NCBI GenBank assembly: GCA_036852015.1
Contig: JAANDG010000167.1
Span: 62,001 to 126,000 of the forward strand
DNA: 64,000 bases
Origin: Pelodera strongyloides
Lineage: Eukaryota > Nematoda > Chromadorea > Rhabditida > Rhabditidae
Direction: 5' to 3'
A program made the position numbers and the translations under genes. Under the pieces are notes generated by a model. That model was not told the origin of the DNA, did not search any database, and worked only from the letters and a program-made list of their open reading frames with translations. Below are positions 12,101 through 22,464 of this stretch, in pieces. The number at the start of each line of letters is the position of its first letter. The stretch's first letter is position 1.

Positions 12101-12537
12101 CTTACTGTGGTCTCTTTTGTTACTAGGTTTGTTTGCAGGGTTTATTCGTAGGCTTGTGCCTTTTTTGTTTGATCTTATTGTTAGATAAGTTAAAAAAATC
12201 CCGTCGTTACTGTTAGTATGATTATGTGATCCTTTTTGGTACTGATTTCGTTTTCAGAATTGTGAATTTAGTTTATGGCTTTTGTTAAGCTAACACTTAT
12301 CTTTGTCTGCGTAACTTAATACTGTTAAGAGCACATTGTTAATAACACCTAGTTTCAGGCTTTGTGAATAACCGAACGAATGTGGTACGATTCGAGGGTC
12401 CGTTCCGGTTATACGATGAGATTGTCGATGGAGAATTTGTACATTCTGCAAAGAACGAAAAAGGAGAAATGGTCAGGCAAAAAGGACTAAATGAGCAAGT
12501 ACTTTCAAGGATTTTGCAGATGGTACTTAGAGGATGA
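4804..12537 (+). CDS. mrps-30: mitochondrial ribosomal protein mL65 (MRPS30/PDCD9), 15 exons
   Basis: Protein of the mitochondrial large ribosomal subunit, named MRPS30 or PDCD9 before structures placed it as mL65. Exons: 4804-4908, 5061-5183, 5891-6042, 6426-6594, 7048-7113, 7392-7472, 7824-7867, 8297-8386, 9027-9078, 9323-9436, 9853-9916, 10111-10199, 10451-10535, 11534-11656, 12359-12537. They join in frame to 511 aa. Family signatures include QSEAFWIRAG, LWQCPGYFP, SDGQYFAFAVGQLNTL and the closing LNEQVLSRILQMVL, resembling insect and mammalian MRPS30 C-termini. The N-terminus (MLSLRCRVTLSRFFLS) is Arg-rich without acidic residues, as in a mitochondrial presequence. TTTCAG at 4797-4802 ends one base before the ATG, so spliced-leader trans-splicing is likely. 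It is longer than human MRPS30 (439 aa, from memory). Introns carry several MITEs and exon-head echoes. Confidence 0.85.
6657..6800. mobile_element. foldback MITE in mL65 intron 4
   Basis: About 145 bp with complementary ends: TGGCCGTATTTCACGAACG at the left and a CGTTCGTG...ACGGCCA-like sequence at the right, with inner arms rich in GGGAGG and CCTCCC. It belongs to the same broad group as the GTATTCACCAACAC elements at 7644 and 52877. Confidence 0.6.
7644..7785. mobile_element. GTATTCACCAACAC foldback MITE, copy 1
   Basis: Imperfect palindrome of about 140 bp in mL65 intron 6. The left end CCGTATTCACCAACACA is mirrored at the right by TGTTAGCGAATACGG, and the inner arms contain AGAGCCCTTCC and GGAGGGCTCCCT. 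Related copies lie at 51826 and 52877. Confidence 0.75.
7889..8027. mobile_element. CATATTCACCA foldback MITE, copy 1
   Basis: Foldback element in mL65 intron 7. GCCATATTCACCAGTC pairs with the right end AGTGGTGAATATGGC, and CCCCGTGGG and CCCATGGGG lie in the inner arms. Relatives lie near 24190-24338 and 51049-51176. Confidence 0.7.
8410..8586. mobile_element. TTAA-flanked CCGGCCGG MITE with internal hairpin
   Basis: The ends are TTAAAGCGAG...TACCGGCCGG and CCGGCCGGTATTTCGCTTTAA. This copy also contains a perfect 16-bp hairpin with a 4-base loop at 8449-8484 (CTTCGCATAAATACAT and its complement). Member of the most abundant element family in the window. Confidence 0.85.
8712..8891. mobile_element. 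TTAA-flanked CCGGCCGG MITE
   Basis: Second copy in the same mL65 intron, in the orientation whose interior reads TTTACTCGAGTTTAGCTC. The terminal inverted repeats are slightly decayed (GGTTTTTAAAACGC and GAAACCGGCCGC). Confidence 0.85.
9145..9322 (+). repeat. two decayed echoes of mL65 exon 10 head
   Basis: ATTAGGTTCTATCAAAGAATT at 9149 and ATTAGATCCGATCAAGAATT at 9243 resemble the true border ATTAGGTTCGATCAAGAACG at 9319. The filler between copies is also similar (AAAATAAACCT), so this is a diverged tandem duplication of intron tail plus exon start, with offsets of roughly 75-95 bp. An (ATT)n microsatellite at 9088-9135 lies just upstream. Confidence 0.6.
10626..11065. mobile_element. TTAA-flanked foldback element with long inverted repeats
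   Basis: A 440-bp element in mL65 intron 13 with long imperfect terminal inverted repeats: TTAAAGGGAGAGGCCCATGAG at the left, and its complement ending CTCTCCCTTTAA at the right. Inner arms match over GTTATTCCCCGGCAAAGAGT and its complement. It has no transposase, so it is non-autonomous. A right-truncated relative lies at 16051. Confidence 0.85.
11083..11220 (-). mobile_element. retroposon-like tail, copy 1
   Basis: Begins with TAATAATAATAATTTATTGG and continues for about 135 bp that recurs, roughly 85-90% identical by eye, at 15250-15375 in MPPE1. A simple-repeat end followed by conserved sequence suggests the 3' end of a non-LTR retroposon inserted in minus orientation. No reverse transcriptase is present. 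Confidence 0.5.
11326..11490 (+). repeat. two echoes of mL65 exon 14 head
   Basis: GATTCAGGCTTCACC at 11326-11340 exactly repeats the true acceptor and exon-14 start at 11527. GATTCCGACTTCACCCAATG at 11448 is a second, decayed copy. Surrounding intron text (ATACCATACTGCTTT and ATACCATACCGCTTT) repeats with them, giving a diverged tandem unit. Confidence 0.65.
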
Positions 12538-13641
12538 GTGGAGGATTTAGGTTTAAGTTGGAAGTACCTTATCTGATCTAAGGTACCTAAGGAGAGGTTT
12601 TGTGGAGTATTTAGATTTAAGTTGGAAGTACCTTATCTGATCTAAGGTACCTAAGGTAGGTAGCTTGACAGATAAGTTAAGGTACCTAAGGTTTAAGGCC
12701 AGATCAGTTGTTGAAAGACTTTTCCCTCTCACTTTGTATTGTAGCTTGTGTTTTGGAATTGGAAGTGAACTTTGGTGCTGATGATTGAATATTGTTGAAT
12801 GGTGGGGTTCTGTATGGAATGTATTAGTAAGGGTGTTAGGCTTAGGCTTAAGTAGCTTAAACAGTTGTGGTGGCACCATTCTCTGAATTTGCGCGATGCG
12901 CATTCATGATAATGGTTCTGTATGTTGTTGTCCAATAAAAGTCAAGCCTATCCACAGAGTACGGTAGCTCGTTTTTTATCATTGTATGTTAGATTAGTAT
13001 ATTTTAGTGAAGGTTTCTTTAACTAGCACTTTCTCGCTTCTCAATGATAATGATTGTCCCGCACGGCAATTTGTTTCTATTATGATTTATTCTAGGATAG
13101 AAGTGACCCATTGTATGGATTCTTTTATTGAATTTCGTTATAAATAATAAAGTAATCTATGTCTTTTTTGGTTAAGTTTAATTCGTTTATGATTGTTGTA
13201 TATACAGGTTGAAGGATATTGCTTCCTTGATATTTCTAGATTAGAGTTAGAATAGAATTAGTAAGCCGTTCAGATTATGTAGGTTGTTTTTATGTTATTT
13301 TGTTTGATTTGATTGTTGATTTAATGTTATTCGGTAGTAAAGAACTTGGATATATGTGTTTGTTTATGCTGTTTGATTGTGTTCGGTTACGCATCCGTGC
13401 ATTTATATTTTTACCTTTGTTTTCTATTTCTTTGATTTCATTGTACACGAATGCGTAATTCATTGTACAAACTCTATAGGAACGTTGTGAATTTATTTAC
13501 ACGTCTGGAATAGTATCAGCATGTTGTACAAAAAAAAACAAGGTCACCGAATGGTCGGTGACTGGTTACTAAATGTTTTTTTTTCATTGATTATTCCTGT
13601 TTTTCAGATGCGTAAGTTATGTCGGTAACGGTGGATTGGTG
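12538..13641 (+). other. mL65 3' UTR and spacer to MPPE1
   Basis: No gene seen. A two-copy minisatellite at about 12549-12660 repeats AAGTTGGAAGTACCTTATCT. A poly(A) signal lies at 12934-12939. The acceptor CTGTTTTTCAG at 13597-13607 marks the MPPE1 5' end and is followed at once by a 6-residue upstream ORF (ATG 13608, stop TAA). Confidence 0.6.
12934..12939 (+). promoter_or_regulatory. mL65 poly(A) signal AATAAA
   Basis: AATAAA 397 bases after the mL65 stop codon and upstream of the MPPE1 trans-splice acceptor; the most plausible 3' end signal for mL65. Confidence 0.5.
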
Positions 13642-16600
13642 ATGAATTTGGTGTGGTTTCCGATTTCGTTGTTTATTATTTTATTCGTGTTTAACGAGTT
13701 CGTCATCTACTATGTGTGGATCTACCCGCAGTGCGGTTGGAGTCAAGATAAGGTGAGGGTTTGTGATTTTTATATTTTGTAGATTTTTGCTTCTTTGTAG
13801 TTTGCAGTTTGGAACTTTAAATGTTATAGTGAATGATGATATTTTATTACAGTTTTGGTAGAGTAGAAGTGTTACGTTTGATTTCTACTACTTGTTCGTG
13901 AATATAATATGTTTCAATATACATGTGAAATGGCGTGTTCATGATATTATCTATTATGAACTAGTCTGTCGTAGCATGAGTAAAATTTTATTTCTTTAAA
14001 GCGAAATAGCGGCCGATTTTTGAAATACGTCGTGGACCATTCTATGCTAATTGGGGTCGATTTTTACATTTGCATGTGCTACATGTGCTCGATGTATTTC
14101 AATAACCGGGCATTGTCTAATTAAAGCATTACGTCATTATTATTAGTGATTTTCAGAGTGATGATGTGCTCCGGCTCTTTATAATAGCTGACACTCACTT
14201 GCTCGGCAAGTTACGTGGCCATTGGTGGGATAAGCTTAGGAGGTATGTTGGGTATGACTGTTTACTACGGTAATCCTTTATTAGTAATGGATACTGTAGT
14301 TATCGTAATACTTAGTACTGCTTGAATCTTTGAAAGTATATAGTTTGTTAAGTATCGTGGCTACGGTAGTTCGTGTTTGTGCTATTTTTTCCCATGGGAT
14401 TTAGTTACTGTAGAACTTCACACTCAGAGAGACAATATAGTTTGTGTTCACTGAACTCTACCTTTTTCAAGTGTGGCCGCCAAATAACGTATGCGTTACT
14501 GGTTACTGTAACTTGTGGATCCGATGAGCTCTATACTCTGTACTGAACTGGCATGAGTATTGGTCTTTTTGTAGTTCTCGCCTTAACTAACCACTTATCT
14601 TGCAGAGAATGGCAAATGTGGCGCTCGTATCGAACTGCCGTTGATTTGTTGGATCCTGATGTTGTATTCTTCTTGGGTGAGCGATTATTGCAATGTACTC
14701 TTATGAGCACTGCACTCCGGGCTCTCAGTCCTGTACTGGGGCTGCAGACTGATGTTTGCATGTTTGGCGCCTATGTGTAACAGGATGTATGTAGACAGAC
14801 TATGATGAATGTTCACTGTGTATGCATATGTGATGTAGGATCAAGCAATAACGCACCCCGCCGAGAGAACCTTTCAAAGTCCGTAATGATTTATATGCAA
14901 ATTAGTTTGATGTGGTGCCGCGGAGAGTTTGTGAAAAATGTGTGAACATGAAAGAGTGTACTTGTAGTTTTTAATATGGTGTATGCAAATTCGGTTCACT
15001 GGTGAACACAGACTGATAGACTACGGTAGAGGTCGAAGGCGAAGGTTTAGGCTTTGGTACTATAATGGGACCATGGGACTGAATTTCAGGCGATCTTATG
15101 GACGAGGGCCAATGGGGTCACCAAGAAACCTTTGATTTCTACTCGGACCGTTTCCACTCACTTTTCATGCCCGATGATTCCCAGAGGCCGAAAGTTTATG
15201 CACTTGCTGGGAACCACGACCTGGGATTCCATGATTTGTAAGATTTTTTTATAATAATAATTTATTGGTAATGAAACAATGCAAATAAGAACATGCACAA
15301 CAATTCACATAGTCCATAACAAAAACCAAATGGCTGCCCTAAGATGAAGTGCCTTACGACACACATAATACTAATGTATGTTTCTTTGCTTGGGCTTTAT
15401 TTCAAAACCTGGTTCCGGTATGTGGATTAGAGCTGGTGTTTTTAGGCGTAATGACTACATACAAACTTTTTGGATGCTACGTAGTGCTTGATGTTTTGAT
15501 TTGTTACATTTGTAATTTACCGCGAGATTTGTCGTAATTGATGCGTGTATATGTGTACGTAGACATTTATTATAAGTTATAAATACACTGATTGAGTAAG
15601 ACTTGTGTTAAGTTTACTAGTACTCAGCTGTTTAGTATAAACCCGAATCGTATCGATTGGTTCGAGAATCGGTTCAAAACAAAAACGATCGATAATGTCA
15701 ACCTACGTGGACAAGAATTTGTTCTGCTAACTTCGATGGCTCTGCATGGAGATGGATGCAGGCTGTGCCACGATGCAGAAACTGAATTGAAGGCACTGGG
15801 AGAGGTTGGATTTTGTGAATTAAAAGGGTGTCGCACGTGGTTATTTTGTTGTAAAGTTTATACTGGACGTCCAGACTTTCGTGGTTGCATTCTAATTCTG
15901 GTTTTTCTGTACGGGAAGTACGCTGAAGAGCGGAGAGTAGGGAAATTTGCGTAGAATGTATGGAAAACATGATACATCGTTTTGGTATTGGCTGAGTACA
16001 TTGGTAGCAATGTCGGGGTGTGGATATCCTAATTAGTTTGGTACCTTGGCTTAAAGGGAGAGGCCTACGAGAAAAAAGTGTTCCTCAATTTACTTGCACA
16101 AAATGTCCGGAATTTTAGAAATGTTACTATGAAAAACGCATTTGTTATTCCCCGGCAAACAGTTCGGCCAGGTACCGTAGTCAGCAGCTTCAAAATGCGT
16201 TTTTATGGTTATATCCGTCCATTAGCATTCTTTCTCTACATAATAATTGTTAAACGGGTGAAGAACATTCCTACGATTGTAAAAAAGCCGAACAAAGTAA
16301 CTGAAATCAGAAACCCAAAGCCATAGTCAAAGCCAGTCAACTATTGATTGTGGATCTGTTGTGGGTACAAACTTGCAATCTTTTCAAATGATAGGGGTCG
16401 AAGTATTGTTTTTTTAATTTAATAATTTAGGATATTGCATGCTCTCTCAACACTTCATGCGAATTTAATGGCGAACGATTGAAGCATCGCCCAATATTAC
16501 TGCAACACTTTCCGCTGTTTAGGTATGATCTTTGTCGTTCTAGTTATATTTTTGGGAAATTTCATGATGTTTCAACCTCGCAATTTATATGTACGAAGAT

Positions 16601-18222
16601 GGCGAACTTAGTCCTCTTCCGATTAGAAATGTGAATAGATGTTGTTGGTGATCTAGTGGTGAGTGCGTGTAAGACATGTTTATGAACGATATGATGGACA
16701 ATGGCTGTCCCATGTATTATATGCAAATTTTTGAGGACTGACTAATTATTCAGTCTAGGTAATTAGCTTAGAGCTAATTATGCACTTTGGAATATATTTC
16801 AGATCTGATGATTCCGTGTGCGAACGTGATGCGTACTTTGATACGGGATATTCGGATAGAAATGAGAAATATCGATCGAAGTGGGATTGTTTGAGCGAGG
16901 AGAGCACAGAGAAATTGATAAAGGTTAGAGAAAATGTAGTTTGTAGTTTTTTGGATCACTGTATTTTGTTGAGCTGTAGATTAAGACTTAAGACCTCTCT
17001 TTTTACTCTTGATAAGCGTCGTAGTTCATTTCATGGTGATTCTACTTATTTTATGAATTTAAGCTAGATTTCGGGTCTCATTTACCGTCTCATAAAACAG
17101 GTCAAATTCCTAATTGCGCATCCAATTACTATATCGTACTGTAGTTCAATAGTTTAAAGCGGTATATCAGAACGGCTTGTGAAATGCATGTTGGACTATG
17201 CGTTCCCATGTATTATATGTGTCCGAGTGAAATTAAGTCAGAATATATCACAATTTGCATACAATTGAGTTGTTCAAGATACGTTTCAAAACCATGTAAA
17301 ATCTCGCTTTAATATTTAAAGCGAAACAACTGCCGGTTTTTGAAACGTATTTTTAGACAACTGCGTTACAATAAGTTGCATGCAAATAATTCAGACATAA
17401 TGAAAATCTCGCAGTATTAGCGCAGTAACTTGCATACAGTGCAGCGTCAGGCATACGTTTCGAAACCTTGCTGTCATATGGCTTTAATCAATTGTTTACA
17501 GTGGATCCGGCCGTCGGCAGTGTTCAACGGTCATTCGCATAGAGGATGCACGAGAAGGTGGGTTATTTAAACTCCCTTTTCGTAGTTTAGTGGGGAAGGC
17601 TGTGCGTAAAATCATATATGAACTTGTGATGTGCGGTATTGTATGCGGTATACCGTAAGGTGTACGGTATTGTGTACGGCATACCGTAAGGTGTACGGCA
17701 TAGTATACGGTATAAAGGTGTACTGTATTGTATACGGTGTACCATAAGGTGTACGGTATACGGGTATACTATGTTAGGAACGCTAAGCTAATCAGATGAG
17801 TTCTACTTATTTTACGCACAGGTCCCCCCCCCCCAATTTATTGCTGTTTGTATGCTCGTTGCAAAACTGAATAATTTCCATCTTACTGTTAAATGATTAC
17901 CGTCTAACTGTAATTTAGGCACACGACACCGTATGCCTTCCCCGAGTATACGGTAAACTCGTTTTCGTGGAGAAACGGTCCAGATCCGTCATTTCTTCTT
18001 GTCACTATTGATTTAGCATCGAAAAGTAATGATCCTAATTCTAATATTAAAGTATCGACATGTTTTTTGCCAAATGAATACTTTGTCATTATTTCCTATT
18101 GGATTGTGGTGCTGATTTCGATTAGTTATTATTCCTATTATTTATATAAGTGGTGGAATTCTAGGAGAGGGTACGGTAGCTTATTGAGAATGAGTCAGCG
18201 ATCGAAGAGCCGCTCTGAATAA
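13642..18222 (+). CDS. metallophosphoesterase 1 (MPPE1/PGAP5), 9 exons
   Basis: Calcineurin-like phosphoesterase that removes a side-chain ethanolamine phosphate from GPI anchors in the ER to allow cargo export. Exons: 13642-13752, 14157-14242, 14606-14676, 15090-15237, 15636-15804, 16431-16522, 16803-16923, 17502-17557, 17919-18222; 385 aa (human MPPE1 396, from memory). Metal-binding motifs in order: ADTH (residues 47-50), FFLGDLMDEG, AGNHD, LLQHFPLF and FNGHSHRGC. Family-typical stretches INPNRIDWFENRF, WDCLSEEST and VNSFSWRNGPDPSFLL are present. A membrane segment at residues 4-30 and a second near the C-terminus (VIISYWIVVLISISYYSYYLY) flank the lumenal catalytic domain. The C-terminal tail RSKSRSE is basic. 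A 6-codon upstream ORF follows the trans-splice acceptor at 13607 and could dampen translation. The introns hold MITEs and a retroposon tail. Confidence 0.9.
13996..14124. mobile_element. TTAA-flanked MITE, short decayed copy
   Basis: The left end TTAAAGCGAAATAGCGGCC is clear and the right end is reduced to AATAACCGGGCATTGTCTAATTAA. About 50 bp shorter than full copies. In MPPE1 intron 1. Confidence 0.65.
15250..15375 (-). mobile_element. retroposon-like tail, copy 2
   Basis: Starts ATAATAATAATTTATTGG right after the MPPE1 exon-4 donor and matches the segment at 11083, including AAATAAGAACATGCACAA and AGTGCCTTACGACACA. Confidence 0.5.
16051..16290. mobile_element. truncated TTAA foldback element
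   Basis: Left part of the element seen complete at 10626: TTAAAGGGAGAGGCCTACGAG, then TTATTCCCCGGCAAACAGTTC. The right inverted repeat is missing. In MPPE1 intron 5. Confidence 0.7.
17154..17312. mobile_element. TTAA-flanked MITE, AGCGGTAT subtype
   Basis: Begins TTAAAGCGGTATATCAGAACG and ends AAAATCTCGCTTTAA. It lies directly beside the next element with only a few bases between them, in MPPE1 intron 7. Confidence 0.6.
17316..17487. mobile_element. TTAA-flanked MITE, decayed copy
   Basis: TTAAAGCGAAACAACTGCCGG at the left and TGTCATATGGCTTTAA at the right. Adjacent to the element at 17154 and ending 15 bases before exon 8 of MPPE1, so the element supplies part of the exon-8 acceptor region. 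Confidence 0.65.
17630..17770. repeat. TACGGTAT-rich minisatellite in MPPE1 intron 8
   Basis: Diverged tandem repeat of about 20 and 40 bp built on GGTATACCGTAAGGTGTACG. Many units are locally palindromic (TACGGTATACCGTA). No coding potential. Confidence 0.75.
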
Positions 18223-18595
18223 GTTACTGGTTTAAAGGGGTTGTGCACCTGGTTGGTGTGTTTGTGATATGCAAATTTTGTTCAATTCTGTGCTATTGAT
18301 GTAGTACTGAGTATTAGTAGTAGTATAAATTGTGATAAGAAGCAATGAATATACTTATTCGTATTTTTATAATAATGATTACTTGACATATGGACGTTAG
18401 GTGATACTTTGAGATACAGTGCATTGATATTGTTTTTACTTTTTTATGGTTTTATCGGATTTTGAAGTTGTTGTTTACTTCTTTTGCATAATTTTTTATT
18501 GTCATAATGTAAAAGGCTGCATATTAATATATTAATTTCTACTCTTGTATAAGATGTTCTTTCTCTGTTATACTTGTACTTTTGTGAATTTTGTG

Positions 18596-18601
18596 AATAA
18601 A
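18596..18601 (+). promoter_or_regulatory. MPPE1 poly(A) signal AATAAA
   Basis: AATAAA followed by TGTTTCTGTG, 374 bases after the MPPE1 stop and before the intergenic MITE. Confidence 0.5.
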
Positions 18602-18789
18602 TGTTTCTGTGAACCGTCGTTTTGACGTTATTGGTGGATAGGAGAACATGATTTAAAGAGGAGAAGATGCAACAATGTTTTGTAAATTATGGAGTTTATT
18701 GTTAGTCTGGTAAAAATCCGTGTGGAGTATCAGTACTAGTATAAGACTGTATGACTAGCAACTTTTGCAGTCAAAGCGTGTTGAGTAGC

Positions 18790-18962
18790 TTAAAGCGAAA
18801 TGCCGGCCGGTTGTTGACACGCATCGTCGACCACTGCATTCTTACGTATTTATGCGAATTTGCGCGAATTTAGCTCGATTCTTTGTTCTAATTTATGTTC
18901 ATTTGCATAAGCTGCATACGAATGCTGGTGTACTCCACATCTTTCCACATATTTCGCTTTAA
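18790..18962. mobile_element. TTAA-flanked CCGGCCGG MITE
   Basis: TTAAAGCGAAATGCCGGCCGG at the left and ATATTTCGCTTTAA at the right; the right arm has lost its CCGGCC block. Interior contains ATTTAGCTCGATT as in other copies. Confidence 0.8.
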
Positions 18963-20018
18963 CTATACCCATTTAGTATTACTTGTAGTTGAGTTGCATA
19001 ACCCTCCCAAGTTTTAGTATATCCGTTCAGTTGAGTTGCAAATCCTCCCGAGTTAGTAGTGGGCACAAACTCCCAAAGTTTGTCTCGATAGTGGCTAGTG
19101 CGCAGCTGTTGGTTAACTATTTTATGACCTAAACGGGTAAATTAAAGAATGATGCAGGCCCACACGACCCATACGATTTGGATGCGTTTTATACGGTAGT
19201 AAAGTAATGGAGCCATTTTTGGAAAGAGCTGAATTGGGATTTAGGAAAAAACCAAGTTTATTTTCGAAAATGTGCAGAAAAATTGGCCTTTTGCCTATTG
19301 TGAGAAGCATATAGTGTGGGAGAAAGTTCGGATAAATGTAAGAGAGGAAACCGTAGAATGGAGAGCATTATGTACTAACAGTACGCCAGAAGTTCAGATA
19401 TAACAACGCAATCACTGATGAAACTCAAGTCGTGCGCGGCGATCACCAGCCGGGAAAATACCGCGCGGCGAAGGTTGGACGCGCAACATAAAGTTTTTCG
19501 CCGCGCAACAAAAAAAGTTTCACGTTGATGTTGGAAGCGAATAATAAGCCAGGAGCCTCTGACCTCTTGAGTCGAATGTGTATCCAAATTTGATATCAGT
19601 GTCTATACACAAACAATTGCAAGATACCTAAAAGCTCCAGTGTCCAGATTTTTTTGATTCCTAAATGTAAACTACAAGTTATGTTTCCAGTATTGATCAG
19701 CTGCATACTACAAGCTACGAGGTAGATTTCCACAAAGCCCTCACTACAGACTACAAAATACGCGTAGGTTTAAGTTCCTGAATCTGACCCATATCCAAGT
19801 ACCGTATTCTAAAAACTGGGCGTGGTCCCCCGTATTCGTTGGTGACGTCGTTAAGCAATGAATCTTCTGCAAACGACCCGGAGTGGGAGGGGAATCGGGG
19901 GATAAATGGGCGGATCTGGGCGCTTCCCGGGCACTTCATTTTCTGCTGCTCACCCAGCACGGACAACCCGCTCCCAGTGTGTGTGTGTGCCAGACTTTCG
20001 CCAGACATCCGCCGAATA

Positions 20019-21979
20019 ATGTTGCTATACGGTCTGCTGCTCGCTCTGCTTTTCGCTGCTGTGTCGGCGACGGCCGATTCGCAGACCTTCGATCGACAGG
20101 ATAGGGACTACAGGCCACTTCAGGTGGGTTCGTTTAAAGGGACATGGCATGGTGTGTGGTTAGTTATTGATGCACAGAAGGGAACACACTTATGTGGGTT
20201 GGTTTAAAGGGGAATACCGGTCGGTTTTTGAAACACATCGAGTACACCAGATATGCAAATAAGCATAAATTAGAATAAAAAATCGAGCTAAATACGAGCA
20301 AATTAGCATAACTACGTAAGAATAAAGTTGTCCACGATGAATTGTATTTCGCTTTAAAGGGGAATTGCACGTGCTACGTACGGTGCTGCAGGGCACAGAA
20401 TGGAACCTACTTTAGGTGGTTACGGGAAAATGGCATGTAGTAGCACATCATACGATCACATACAATTTACATATACAGTTTGTTAGTAGTACAGCTTCAC
20501 AGAGTCCATGAGAATGGTGAACAGTCATGTGTAATCTTTAGGCTTAGGCGTAAATCTGGCAATTATAATTATTGTTTGCGACTTATAGCCCGGCTTCGAT
20601 TGTAATTCCATAACGAGACGTGCTCGACCTTTATTTAAATTTAAAGCGATGGTTAAGACGGGTTTCGTACCAACCTAGGTCGAATAGCAGCTTTTATTCC
20701 ATGGTATCTTGCCTGGCAATAGCAATATTATAATCTGAATTAAAAGGTTAAAACTAAAATTTTCATTACGCTCGTACCTCGCTTCAAGAAAACATACGTT
20801 TATGCAAAAAGACAGACCAAAACTAAAAATGGCACCCAATACCTCCGGAGGTTCTTTCAAATTTAAGATACTTGTGTGAAACGTATGCATACGCAACATA
20901 TGTGTAGATTTGAACCACCTACAGTCACATACCATTAGTGTGATACTTGATGTTAGTATAGCCTATTTTGCGCATTCTAGACCGCTGGTAAACCGCTAGA
21001 CCAAAATGCGACAATTAGTGCTGCGTTCTACGTCAAATCCAATTTTACCGTATGAAATATGACCGTGGGCGCTTCCCCTTTTCAGAGCGTAATTAAACAA
21101 TCGGGGTCACGTGAAAATTATCCTTAAAATTATCCAGTTGGAGTTTGTAGTAAGCCAGATAAATATAGTACTAGGTGGTATAACACAACCATACTCAACT
21201 TCGCGCAATCGCCGCCAAAAAACCGATGTGCGGCGCTCACTTTTGGGCCAGTGGTGCGCGATGGGTGTGCTGTGTTTCCAGGTTATTGCACTGTACGATG
21301 TACAGTGGTTCTCCCCTTCAGTTTCCTTGATAATTTACAACATGTATAGTACTAAACAATTTCTTACTGTAGTTATGATCGTGAAAAATTGTGCGCCATC
21401 TTTGTCTCTCAAATCTCTATTTCCCTCTAGGGCACCTCCACAGTGGGAATTTGGCTCCGCGTCTCGGGTTGTAAAACTTTAAAATTTATGGTTTCGAATA
21501 AAAATGCCGGTTACCACCTACTTGTTACAATGTGAAAAACTTCCATGGCTTTTCAGTTTCTATTGGTAACCCGACGAGTTGAATGGGGTAGATTTATTAG
21601 GGAAATTTAAGATTTCAGGGCACTCATTTGTTACTTGTTTTATTGGGTTTGTTGGCAGGTTATGGATGCTAGTTGGTTAGCTACCGGAATTTGTACGTGT
21701 ACGTGTAACTAATGGGGTCTACAAGTATCCCAAAAAATCGGTGTGATTCTGTCAATACTACCGTATTTCAGTTCGGTAAGCGCGATTACCGAAGGAAATT
21801 CAGCTACCCGGTCTAATTACCTAACTAATTAGCCTAACTAATTACCCTACCTAATTGCCCTCTAATTTCAGTTCGGTAAGCGTGATTACCGGCCGCTTCA
21901 GTTCGGTAAGAGGGACTACAGACCACTGCAATTCGGAAAGCGAGCACTGGAGGAGGCGATCTTTATCCCGGCCATCTAG
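20019..21979 (+). CDS. nlp-12: NLP-12-like (cholecystokinin/sulfakinin-type) neuropeptide precursor, 2 exons
   Basis: Secreted neuropeptide precursor. Exon 1 is 20019-20123 and exon 2 is 21872-21979; 70 aa in frame. Residues 1-19 (MLLYGLLLALLFAAVSATA) form a signal peptide. Three identical peptides DYRPLQFG follow, each closed by KR, which predicts C-terminally amidated DYRPLQF-amide after prohormone cleavage and use of Gly as amide donor. The first copy is split by the intron between Q and F. In C. elegans, NLP-12 yields DYRPLQF-amide and DGYRPLQF-amide, which act through CKR receptors in locomotion and feeding; here all three copies are the shorter form. The tail ALEEAIFIPAI is not recognised. 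An alternative second exon sits 100 bp upstream of exon 2. Confidence 0.92.
20204..20357. mobile_element. TTAA-flanked CCGGCCGG MITE in nlp-12 intron
   Basis: TTAAAGGGGAATACCGGTCGG at the left, GAATTGTATTTCGCTTTAA at the right. Interior AAAAATCGAGCTAAATACGAGC matches other copies. Confidence 0.75.
21772..21816 (+). CDS. alternative or decayed nlp-12 second exon
   Basis: After an acceptor (CCGTATTTCAG) the sequence TTCGGTAAGCGCGATTACCG repeats the head of exon 2 with one change, then diverges: FGKRDYRRKFSYPV followed by stop TAA. Spliced to exon 1 it would complete one DYRPLQF-amide peptide and a different, shorter tail (49 aa precursor). It may be a functional alternative last exon or only a dead partial duplication. 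Confidence 0.5.
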   Translation, partial: FGKRDYRRKFSYPV

Positions 21980-22057
21980 ACATCTAAGGACGCCAACTTC
22001 AACTTCTATTACTTCTATCACGAGTACCTAGGTGAGGAGCAGAACATAGTGGTTCAG

Positions 22058-22144
22058 TTAAAGCGGTATAACACCGGTTTATGGTAAGAGTATCATTGCG
22101 TCGGAATACGCATATTTCAACAACCCGGTGTTATACCACTTTAA
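22058..22144. mobile_element. short TTAA-flanked MITE, AGCGGTATAACACC subtype
   Basis: An 87-bp near-palindrome: TTAAAGCGGTATAACACCGG at the left and CCGGTGTTATACCACTTTAA at the right. It shows the inverted-repeat and TTAA structure of the superfamily most simply. Confidence 0.85.
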
Positions 22145-22458
22145 TGCGCATGGTGCGTGCATGACACAGAACGGAACATTATTTACATAAATGGAAATAA
22201 GTCCAATACGTCTCATAACCCATGCACCACATCAAAAACAAAGATCGACTTTTTCCCACACAGAGTTTGGGTCTCTCAGCTATGTTCTGTAGCTATAGGC
22301 TATGATTGGTACTTACTTATGAGGTCTAATTACCCTAACTAATTACCCTAACATAAATAGCCTTTAACTTCACTGCGTATGTAGCTTCGAGATGAGCGGA
22401 ACATAAATACGGTGTCCTGAACTTGATGTGCTGAACCCAAGTTCACATCCGACAAGTC

Positions 22459-22464
22459 AATAAA
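22459..22464 (+). promoter_or_regulatory. candidate nlp-12 poly(A) signal
   Basis: AATAAA about 480 bases after the nlp-12 stop. A second AATAAA lies at 22635-22640. Confidence 0.35.

Larger units (their letters stand above)
18223..20018. other. spacer between MPPE1 and nlp-12
   Basis: No gene recognised. The MPPE1 poly(A) signal lies at 18596 and one MITE at 18790-18962. A short GC-rich patch (19430-19510) has repeated GCGCGGCG and CGCCGCGC arms, which may be another foldback element. The last 250 bases are the presumed nlp-12 promoter and 5' UTR. Confidence 0.5.
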
